A DNA stretch of 64,000 nucleotides from Branchiostoma floridae (taxonomy: Eukaryota > Chordata > Leptocardii > Amphioxiformes > Branchiostomatidae), in NCBI RefSeq assembly GCF_000003815.2, contig NC_049980.1, positions 32,300,044 through 32,364,043 on the forward strand. Reading direction: 5' to 3'. Both the position numbers and the translations under genes were made by a program. Every line of letters begins with the position of its first letter. Within the stretch, counting starts at the first letter, position 1. Below, piece by piece: positions 23,001 to 35,000 of the stretch. Below the pieces are notes generated by a model that saw only the letters and a program-made list of their open reading frames with translations, searched no databases and was not told where the DNA came from.

Positions 23001-26000
23001 ATAAACAACAATAAACATCACAAATAAACAATGTTGCCAAATCATAAGGATGGCCATCAGATCTCCAAAAACTTTTAACATTAGTGGTGCCATACGGTCG
23101 AGGAGTAACAGGTAAGGCGTTTGACCTGAACTCAAAAAGGGTTAGGAATGCCACTGTCACTTACTCTCCAAGCGGAGGTTAGGCTCCGGCCGTTTTTAAA
23201 CATTTTTTAGTCGTTTTTATCGGGCTTCTATTTTGTCATTTTTTTTTGCTGTGTCCAACCTAACCTCTGCCGGCACTGACCTCGGGGCGGAGCAAAAATA
23301 TAAATGACCTGAAATCAAAAAGGGTTACGAATGCCACTGTCACTTTGCTCCCCGCCATTCCCCAACGAAGGCTGGTGCTGGGTTCAAAGTAGCTTGGAAT
23401 CCATCCTAATCTAGTTCCAGTTCGCTCCTCTGAAGAAGAATATGATTTTCCAGACTTTGATTTTTTTTTTAAAGCTTGTGCAGACGACTTTTAAAGACTA
23501 CATTAAGCATTCATCATATGTCATATGTCCAGGAGCATTAGCTGAGTACAAGTTTTTTTTGTGTGTGTCAGCTAATGGACAAATAAAGCATCCAAAGTAT
23601 CCAGTTTGTCAACCAACTCCCGAGACTCAACCAGACCGTGGTGTGGAGAGGGTTGGGAGCCCATGGCCAGCTACCTGTGACAGGGGGCTTACACCGGGGT
23701 TGGTGATTGCTGCTCTGATTTATTGGATTAATGACACTACAAGACATACAATGTACAATGTGCACGACCACAACATCTAGACAACAGAAGGTACATCACT
23801 AACCCTCGAAGCAAGAGTTTCCGGAATGAGTAGACTTAATATCCAGCGAGCTTTTTCGAGTGTTAAACTCATTCGACCCCTTACGCCTACAGCAGTCTAC
23901 AAACGTGGGCCAACAGGCATGAACAAACAGACAGAGAGAGAAAACCATTAGAGGGACAACAGTGCAACACCGGTGGAAACAATCAATCAAACACACACTG
24001 GATGTTGGAATAGATTTAAGGCATCAACAATAAGCTGCACCACAGTCTGAACTGCACATGCACTGGGTCATAGGTGAAGGCCCCTAACATGTAAACAGTT
24101 CTAGTTTAGACCATGCTTGATACATGTCTAGAATGTGTTATGTTTATGTCTAATAAAGGGCTTTCAACTTTGACAACACAATGTGCATGCTGAGTTCAAA
24201 CTGTGAACGAGCTTAGTGTAATTAGCTTCAAGCCTTACTCAACTTGTTATCATCATTATGAATCAAGTTTACTCTCTGATAATGTGAGGGAGTGAAATGT
24301 TGTACAAGATTTAACACATTGGAAGATTATTGGAGCCCTAAATAAGAGGACAAGAACATAGGGATGACCATTCTCCTGCACAGAGCCTATTAAGATACAA
24401 TATAGCCTGGGGAGGCCCTGCTAAACTGGACTGATGTTTCCACTTTTATGGGCATGGCCTCTAACCAACTCTCAGCCAATCAAAGAATGCCTACTATAAT
24501 GTTTTCCTTAGGAAGAGCCAATTCTCTCATTGGTTGAAAGTTAGTTAGAGGTAGTGCATGGTCGTGTGTAAATGACTTAGTCATCCCTCATTCACACAAC
24601 AGTTTGCACAAGATATTGGGACATTGATATAATAAAAATTCAGAGTTATAACTCAAAAAGACATAGCCTGGGTACCATCTTGGTAGTAGTTCACTCCTAT
24701 TATGTGTTCGCCTCTGCTACCCATCTGGGGGTTCAGCACATTCAAACCGTTTGGTGCTAACGTCAGGTAATGAGCGAATTAAGGAATGGGCTCTGAAGCG
24801 CTTGTTCCATGACAATAGGCCCTTCCGCCAGCGGACGTAGGGTGTTTTGGGTGTTGGAACGCCTGTTCGAGCAAGCATTTGAACCCATTCCTTAATTTGC
24901 TCATGTGCATGGATCACAGACGTTAATGTGGTCAAGGATCCCAGATGGAACAGCAGAAAAGCGACTGTATATTATAAGTGTTTGATAAATGTCAGAGCGA
25001 GAAGCAACTGTATATAGCATATAATAAACGCCCGAGCAAACATTTCTGGATGGCAACATCCATTGGCATAATACCGGTCGGTTTACTGCAATTTCTCAAG
25101 CAATGCTAATTTGGCGAATGATCAACGCATCATTTTCTCCAGTTACATGTTGCTGTTACAGCTTACCTTTGCCACTTCTTCTGTGTAAATTATTTTGTCT
25201 CTCTGGTCCTGCTAAAAACATAATATCGTAATTGAAACACACCGCGGAATTGCACGGAGAACGGGCGCGTGGTTGGAAGGGGGTGCACTATACCGGTCGA
25301 ACGAACACGGCACAATTAACTGCCGCTATGTACCTTTATACATCCTCTGTTGTTCCTTTCTTTCCTGTTAGTAGTTGCACAAAACAAAAATCTGCATGAG
25401 CATACAAAAAGTCATGAGAAAATGGGTGTATACTGACAAGAATTTTCATTTAATTCTGGTCCGTCACAACCGCTATGACGTAAAACTTTACTGCTGGCCG
25501 TAGCATCAAAAATGGCGGGAAAATGGCGGCGTACGTTCAATTTGACCCATTCAGCCGTAGATCCGGGCGATAATGCAACGGTTCCTCACACTTTTACACG
25601 AGTTGTAGGTCACCAAAAGAAATTCAAGATTGCTGTTGAATCATGCTCGTCTTGTGCCGTGAGCACATGTGATTATTATCTACAAATCTGGCGATGAACG
25701 TGATAGTGTGTTTGTCCCACGACGAGCTCGCCTGCCCCGAAAATGACCTGAAAACTTTTGGCCTTGTTGTCTTCGAATGCATTGTTATCGATGCTTTGTA
25801 AATTATGTATTGGACACCTAGATGTCTGAAGTGTGCATACCTCAGAAATAACTATTGTTGCATGTGTAGATCTCTTTAAGTTCCACTATTTTTAATCGAC
25901 CGGTATAAGGCTTATGACCGGTATTATGCCAATGCATGTTACCCAAGCTAAAAAAAGACATGAAACAGAATTAGTGAAACAATCCACAACCTGCAACTTC

Positions 26001-29000
26001 CACTCACCTGACTGCAAATGTAGATCTGAATCTGTCTTCAATTTCTCAATACACTGAAAAGAAGAAGTCCAAGAAAAAAATTAGTACAAGATACAACAAG
26101 AAACCTCAGACTTGAACTAGAAAAAAAAATTATAACTTAAGTCAAACTTCAAGCTGGGGACAGCTTCTATCTATACTTCTATCTGTACATATTGTAATGC
26201 TAGTTCACTTTTATCCAAGGGGTAACCTGTATACATGATTGTATATTGTTTTTAGATGCAGGGTATTTAGGAATTTCAAGTCAACGGTTTTGTTTATTTG
26301 TTTATTGAACTTTCCATCACAAAGATGGAGGGTGAGACAAAACAGGTGATGGGTCACCTCTACAAGTTGTCTCCTCAAAACAAACAAAAAACACAGTCAA
26401 GTAAATAATAAGAATTGCAATCATGTTTTCAAAATACTGCAGTTTAAAACCACCGTTCGTCGACATGATATCCCCAACTGATACTGTTCTTAAAAACAAC
26501 GGATATAGGTTATGGATAAAGGTGAACTAGAGCGCTCAACACATTCTCGACACACGTTTGCTAGTACCTTGATGAGGACCCTGACAATGAAGTAGACCTT
26601 CTCACAGACATCCAGATAAGAACCACCAGCTAAGGAGGACTTCTCTGTTCCCTCATCCTTCTCCTGACTGTCTGCCTCTTGTTTATCCCCATCTACATCC
26701 TTCTCTTTCCCTTCCTCCAACTGATCACTGCCTGCTAGTTCCTGACTGGTGACTTTCTCGCTACCTGTCGCAGCCTTCTCTGCCACTGCCTGCTCTTTCT
26801 CATCCTTACTACTTCTGTCTACTGCATCCTTCTCTTTGCCTTCCGCCAACTGACTGACTGCTTCCTGACTGGCTGCCTTCTTGCTACCACCTGACCCGTC
26901 CTTCTCTACCTCTGCCAGCTCTTTCTTTTTATCATCACTATTGGCTTTCTTGCTACCATCGGACTCAGCTCTCTCTACTTCTGTCTGCTCCTTCTTTTCA
27001 CCATCGCTACTGGCTTTCTTGCTACCATCGGACTCAGCTCTCTCTACTTCTGCCTGCTCCTTTCTTCCATCCCTTCTAGTTTCTTCTCCATCTTTCTTGC
27101 TACCACCTGACTCAGTCTTCCCTACTTCTGGCAGCTCCTTCTTTTCTTCCTTACTACTTGCTCTTACTCCACCCTTTGCTGCCTCTTTTTCCCTGTCCCC
27201 TGACTGCGCCTTCTTGTCATCACCCTCGGTAGCTACCATCGCTTTTCCCACGCTGTCAAACTGCTCTAGCCTCTCTGTGACGGCCGCGACCGCCGCGTAG
27301 TGGGCGACCCCAGCTAGCTCCTCTTTCGTGCACTTCCTGTGCACTGTGCCAGGTGGCGCCGGCCCCCCTTCCACCTTATCTATCAAGGCCTGCAGGGCGT
27401 CTGCGTCGACTTTTGGGATCATGGAGCTGCGCGTCCACATGCCTATCACGCTCTCGTCGAAGGACGAGTCCCTACGGGACTTGGGGACGCCGTAATCCTG
27501 ACTCACGCGCGACCTCCTCCTAGCGTCTTTTGTGGGGACATTTTGTTTGCCCTGGACCTGCGCCTGATCCTACACAGCACAACAACACTTTCTAACTGCC
27601 TCCATCACAATCTACAGATAAAACATTTCAGGTGAAACGACCATCTTCAATGCTACCCACAATGTAACTTTGGGTATAATCCCACAACCATATTAAAGAT
27701 TGATATCACTATTAGACTGACTGAGAGAGAGAGACTATTAGTATTCTCAAACCAGCCCAGGGGCACACCCGAGGCAGCCACCAACACAAACTGCAACCCA
27801 TACTGGCCAGGACAGACACATAGAAGTACTTTTCATTTTTCCCCATGAACAATGCCTTTGTCGTGACAGCCCCACACAGTTGAGCCCTTGAACGTGCCAA
27901 GCTGGAAGCCTCATGCCCGCCTATGCCTATCCCCCCCAACCCCCTAAACTTTGCCCCTGATGGGGTTACACAGATGTACAGCGTCTAGTCAACAGGTCCC
28001 AGGATGATCTTAACTCCAAGCTAAAAGAATTCCGGGGCCCGAAAATAGCCTGGTGGGCCCCAGCGCTATACCACGTAGGGGTCTCGCCCAAAGCCTGTTA
28101 TCTACCAGGAAAGTGACCACCAACCCTCAGGTCACGTTACCCTTCAGAGCTGAAGAAACCATGGCAGATGCCAGGTGAATGCTTCTCACTACAAGCATTT
28201 TTCGTTGTGAGTACCAGATTAGTTTAATCTTTAGATTCCTACCCAGAGGGGGCTTTTCTTCCACTAGTTACCGAGACGTAACCCATACCTGTAGATATGA
28301 GGTCCTAACCCTAACCCTAACCCAAGCCTTTTCTCCCACTTGTGACAGAAGCATTACCCGTACCTGTAGAGGTCCTGAGGTGTGGGTCTGCCCAGCCGAT
28401 CTCCTCAGGGTCACGTAGTAGGTAATTTTTCTAGAAAAAAAAAGAAAAGGAAAATGTTCTAGATAGGGGTGGGTACTGGTACAGAGGATGAGGATGAACT
28501 GAACTGAACTGGTACAGAAAATTAAGGTCCAGGTACATCCAGGTCCGGACCTGAACCTGGACCTAATTATCTGTAAAAATTTGTCAATGGTCCATTTCAC
28601 TACAAAGGATTGAGTTTGAATTGAATAAATGACTGGTTTATTAGCGCCAAACAAGTGCGCATATACATGTACAGTTTGGTAGAGTATCCGACATCCAAAG
28701 CCCCAAAACACGTCAATGTCACCTTGTCACGCTGACGTCATCCATTAAATCTACTTGCTGAAGCTAACGAGAAGGCCGTGGCCTGGCTGCAGTACTGGCA
28801 CGGAACGATATGATGATGATCAAATAAACATGGTCCTAAAACAAAATACTTTGCAGTGCACAGCACAAGAAGTAGCCTTACCCCCCATGTCCCAGGACAG
28901 GGCTGATATGTATGTGCTGCTGAACGCTGTCTCCATTTTTCCGGTGGTCATAAACCGTGCCCTCCCAACTCTGCAGGAAAGTAAGAAACAACAAAACACA

Positions 29001-32000
29001 TTGTCAATCAGTTGCAGGGGCAATAAAAAAAGACACTTTTTTCACACAACCGTTACTTTATTCCACCAACGTTTTGGTAACAGTCTGTCACCTTCATCAG
29101 GGCATTTCTTGCTGGTTCACATTAAGCACTGCAGCACTTGGTGGCGCTGCTCACAGTTACAGATGCGGTGACAAACGGGTTGTATTTACGTATGTATAGT
29201 CACCGAAACGTCGGTGGAGTAAGGTAATGGTTGTGTAAAAAGACTCTTTATCCAGCCTGATGAAATTATTCATGGCAGTTGCAGGAACCTCTTTGAAGTA
29301 TTTCAAAGACCCTCACAGGCTACTCCTCAGTTTGGGTGCATGGCCCAGAACCCATAAGATCTGGGTTCCAATCCCCTGACATGCCGCCAAAGTTGTGATC
29401 TTCATCATATAAGCCCCCATTACAAATCAAGAAAAGAGCTCAGCCGACGTCCTGGCGATTATGCAAGCTACAGGCAACGGCTGACATTCGTGGGTTATTG
29501 AAAGCTGTGTTAGAATTCAGCGATGCCTCAGAGACGATTTTTTAAAGCTTCTTGTGAGATTTTGCATTGGTCTATCACAAGATTATACAACATCACATTG
29601 CACAGCCACACACAGCTACACTAAGGTATAAAGCAGCACATACATTTGAAGACCAATATTTGTAGTGTTTTGTGAAAATCCATGGTATCTTACTTTCTTA
29701 GGCCAGGAAGCATCTTAGGGCGGCCCCCGTTACAACTTCACATTGCCCAGCCACACACAGCTACAATAAGATCTAAAAAGGCACCCACCTTGCCCTTCTT
29801 GATCTGCGTGTTGATGGCGTCGTGCAGATCCGGGCTGTTCTTGTCGCTCTTGGGAAGGCCCTTCTCCTTCCCGATAACCTCCTGCGATGTGAAGCCCGTC
29901 AGCCGCTCGTACCCTGGGTTGACATACTGGAGGAGGAAACAGTGATTAGACAATGAAATACCTTTATTGTACATTCATGCCTCGACGGGCTAGGTACCTG
30001 TCACTGATAACAGACATAACAGACATATGCAGAGACAACAAGATACAATTTAACTAATTGAAGGTACTAGGCTAACAGGATGGTCGACATCTTCTCGCTT
30101 CTTTGTACAGGTGTAAATATAAGAACAGATAATGTTTGATATACAGAGTTTATCTAGGCGCATCAAAAATAGAAATTTATCCGTTGCATTAAAATGTTTA
30201 AAATATGGGAACTCTTTTCTGAAATGTTCATAAAGCGCAATTCGTTCCTTATGGTACAATTAGACAATGAACTATGGCATCCAGAACTTCCAACAAAAGG
30301 AAAGGAAAAGTGATCTTTATCCAGTTTTAACTCACTGAAGAGCTAGTCTTCCACTGGTCGTGACAGAGAGGACAGACACTATGTACAGTATCAAATTACA
30401 GGTACATTGTACCGGGGAAATTCCCCTAGCACTTTTCGACAAGTACAATGAACAGTGGACCACGGGTTAACGTTCTTTCTTAAGGACTGCAACCCTTTCC
30501 GGTAGCATGCTTGTCGATTGAGCAACACAGACAGAATCAAACTCACAACTTCTAGTTCCAGAGGCAGGGCCGATAACCCCTGGACTAGGCAGGCTACTAA
30601 CAAGACTTTATATCCTTTTTCAAAGTTTGCGACTTCAGCGTCCCCTGCAGTTCAAAAGATAGCTGCTAGAGGGCCCAAACTTATGTCCCTTTTGTTCCCG
30701 ACCACAATAGCTATCTACCAACCAGAAACGGCGATCACAGATTGTTCAGAACATGAGATATCAAAACTGGAAGTTTCGATGCAGTACCGTAGAAAGTGGC
30801 TAGGGGGCTCATAAAAATAATATACCTTCCTTTTGCCAATCTCTACCAACATACCAAAATAATACTATTAAGATCATTTAGAATTTCTGGAGTTTTCCTG
30901 CAAAGATTATCTTTTAATTCGATTCACTCGTGATGTCATCACGCTTCCGGATTCCAGAAAGTCAGCATAGCGAATCGGTCATCTGATGAAGGTCAGTGAG
31001 GTCGACCAAATATTCACGAAATTTCCTTTTTGTTGAAACAAAGCTCAAGACATACAACTATGGATTCTAACAGTTTAAATGAATAAAATCTATCAACTAT
31101 TTTGTGGACTGGAAGAATCTTCCTTTAACCTCTTGGCACAATTTTGTGCTGTTGTATTCTGCAAATCTGGGCCAGTGACTGATAACAAAGGGGCATCCTT
31201 CATTTATAAATGAAGCTACTTTTCTTGCATTACAGTAACAGCAATTTAATCTCCATGGCTTAGCCCCAGCTCAGGCCCACAGTAATCTGGGGATTACGTA
31301 AAACCCTTGCAGTAATACAGGAAATATTACACACACTTAATAATAGGATTGCAGTCTCTTACCTACTTATACAAGTAGGGCAATGCTAGTTCACCTTTAT
31401 CCATGGGGTGACCTACAGGGTAACTGTACATCATTCTGTTGTTTTAAAGAACAGGGTATTTAGGGATGTCATGTCTGAAGGTGGTTTTAAACTGCAATAT
31501 TCTAAATATTTTCTATATATATTTTCTATATATATTGAAAATACTGCAGTACACACACAAATACAACACACACACACATTACACACACACACACACACAA
31601 ATGCACACACATGCACAAACACACACACAAACACACACATTACACACAAACACAACACACACACACACACACAAACACATTACATACACAAACACACAAA
31701 CACAACACACACATACACACACTACACACACAAACACATTACACACACACAAACACACATGCACACAACACACACACACACACACATGCACAAACACACA
31801 CACACACATGCACAAACACACACACACACACACACACTCACTCACCATAAGTTGGTGATCCTGGTTACAGATCTCAATGGCTTCAGAAACATTCTCAATG
31901 GCAGTGAACAGGGCATGGCAGGCTCTGGAAGGACAATGCATAAAATCGCGATCAACCGTTGAATACATGTATATAGATTATGTAAACATATTTGTGAACA

Positions 32001-35000
32001 CATCATTCTGTACGTCCCTGTTTCCTGTTTCCCTACTTACCCTACAAAAACCTGCCGACCCTAGACTTTTTTGGGGGTGGGCAGTGGAGTCACATACAAG
32101 TAGCTTCTAGTTATATTGCAATCCATACATAGTATGGATGCAATATACTGTTTTTCCTTTGTTTCTCCTGTCAAATCTTCAAATGGGATTGATTTTTTCA
32201 TTTTTTGGCCAAATGAGCTGAAATTTGGCAGGGTGGTAGAAATAGCAAATACCCCCAGGCGTTTTTTTCACTTTCTTGATAGAGGCCTTAGAATTTATGA
32301 TATTTAGGGTTTATACTGTTTTTCCTTTGTTTCTCCTGTCAAATCTTCAAATGGGATTGATTTTTTCATTTTTTGGCCAAATGAGCTGAAATTTGGCAGG
32401 GTGGTAGAAATAGCAAATACCCCCAGGCGTTTTTTTCACTTTCTTGATAGAGGCCTTAGAATTTATGATATTTAGGGTTTTTGGTCATTTTTAGACAAAA
32501 TATGTATATTTTGGGCCCCTGTGCCCTGGTATTACAGGCTAATGACATGAAATTTGGTAGAGAGGTGCATTGGACATATGAGCACAGAAAACCATCAACA
32601 CTTTGTTCATAGATTACTTAAAAAATGAGTTATTTTAGGGTTTTGGCCATTTTTGACTAAAAATGTATATTTTTGGCTCCTGTACCCTTGTATTAAAACC
32701 AAATGACCTGAAATTTGGTACATAGGTGAGTTTGACATATGACCACAGAACCCCATCAACGCTTTATTCATTGTTTACTCCAAAAATGAGTTATTTTAGG
32801 GTTTTTGGCCATTTTTTACTAAAAATGTATATTTTTGCTCCTATGCCCTTGTATGAAAACCAAATGACCTGAAATTTGGTACAGAGGTGCATTGAACATA
32901 TGCTCACAGGACTCCATTGACACTTTCTTCATAGATCACTTCAAAAATTAGTGATTTTGGGGTTTTCAGTCATTTTTGACTAAAAATGTATATTTTTGGC
33001 TTCTATGCCCTTGTATGTAAACCAAATGACCTGAAAGTTGGTACAAAGGTAAATTGGACATATGACAACAGGACCCCATCAACACTTTCTTCATAGAGCA
33101 CTTATAAAATGAGTTGTTTTGGGATTTTTAGCCATTTTTAACTAAAAAATGTATATTTTTGGCTCCTATGCCCTTATATTGAAACCAAATGACCTACAAT
33201 TCGGCATGAAGGTGTGTAGGACAAGTGCCCACAGTACTTCATTTTTCCTTTGAGCAAAAATTACTTCAAATTGTTGAATTTTGGGATTTTTTCAAGGATG
33301 AAGATGGATTGCAATATGTTGTATTTGCTCCTAAGCAAATGTCGGCCTTTCTAGTTAGAATTGTTATTCAGCCTGCTTCCTATTGAAGTAAAAACACTGC
33401 TTGTCCTATCTAGTGAAGGATAGATGTACATGTATCTATTATGCACAACATTAAAGTTTGACATTGAAAGACACCTAGTGTCTTTTAAATTTGAATTTCA
33501 GTTTACTTTGTACAATTGTGGTCCTCTCAGATCCTCGCACCTTTTTTTGCCTAACGCTAGTTCACCTTTATCCGTAGGGTAACCTTTATCCGTTCTTTTT
33601 AAGAACAATGTGTTTAGGGATATCAAGAGAACATTATGATGGTTTCAAACTGCAATATTTTGAAAATAGTACAATTTGAAACTACCGTCCGTCAACTTGA
33701 TATCCCTGGATACCCTGTTTAGCAACACAACGGATATACCCCGCGGATAAAGGTGAACTAGCGTTACATTTTCTATACTGTGAAAGGGTCAACACCCCCC
33801 ATGCACACCATACCCCCAATTGATCACTTCACTACCTCGCCATCACTATTACAGTAAAATCCTGGCTAGCACCCAGCGTAAGTGCTTTGCAATTCAGCCA
33901 AAAGGTCATCGAACCCACGCAGGCAGGGAAACAACATAATCCATCCCAGTGTGGAGGGATAAAGGTTACCGGCGGTCGTGTGGAGTTTGGGCCTTCCAAC
34001 ACACACTAGCTATAAACCTTAGTTGGTTTTCAGTTATAATACATTACATTTTGTATTAGTCAAACTATATAACTGACCAATATTTCCAATCTGTCTTGAC
34101 TGATCAAATATGAAAAATGCTGATGACTAGTGGTGCGTACCTAAAGCCCGGACTTGGAATTGGACCTAAAAGTGTTTAGGTCCAAGTCCCAAAAAAACCT
34201 AAATGTCTGGAGCCAAGTCTGGACTTGCAAAAAGCAATCTGTCACTTATATTCCCTTTTTTTTGTTCTAAATCTAAAACCTTCCATAGACAGTGAAATTT
34301 GCACTGGAAAAAGACAAAAAAAACAGGTCGACCTGAACCTGAGCTGCTGGACCTGAATCCGGACCTGAACCTGAAATTGAGTTTAGGTACGCACCACTAC
34401 TGATGACCCTTCAAAACTGACTCAAACATCCTTCCAATTACATGTGGTATAAAAAGAATGAATTCTACTCATAGACCCCTCAGATTCCCAACTTTTTACA
34501 CTACATTTTCAAAATATCCTCATCATAAAAGGACCAAAACCCCCACTTGCACACCATTCCTTCCCAATTGAGCAGGCAGGGAAACAACATAATCCATCCC
34601 AGTATGAAGGGATAAAGGTTACTGGCGGTCGTGTGGAGTTTGGGCCTTCCAACACACACGTGTACTTTATGCTATAAACCTTCAGTTGGTTTTCAGTTAT
34701 AATCAGGGCTGTCTCCAGTTTTAATCATTTTTTTCTGTCCCACTCAGTTTTGGGAGCTGTTGATGTTCAGGGCTCGAAATACTGGGTGCATGTGCACCCA
34801 GGTGCACCCAAAATTGGAACTGTGCACCCAATTTTTTTCATAGGTTTATGTATGGAAAGATATCAAGTATGCTAGTATACATGATATTCTTGACATCTAA
34901 GTGTTAGAAAGATGATGAAAATGTCTGTCATGTTACTTGTATAAGAATTTGGTAGCTTGTAACTAAGTTTTGTTATCAGGTTTTCTTGACATTCTACTTA

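Noticed and set aside
25512-25697. 61-codon plus-strand frame starting ATGGCGGGAAAATGGCGG
   Set aside because: Short, no recognised domain, inside the transposon-like segment around exon 13; the ATGGCGG may be a YY1-type motif instead.
26881-27300. 139-codon plus-strand open frame opposite PDE8 exon 11
   Set aside because: Low-complexity Ser/Leu/Pro antisense shadow of the repetitive exon; the minus frame joins PDE8 in phase on both sides.
28308-28323. Telomere-like (AACCCT)3
   Set aside because: Only about three units, lying at the joint of the exon 10 junction duplication; not a telomeric tract.
31408-31968. Long His/Thr-rich open frames
   Set aside because: They are translations of the (CA)n microsatellite and show no other coding signal.
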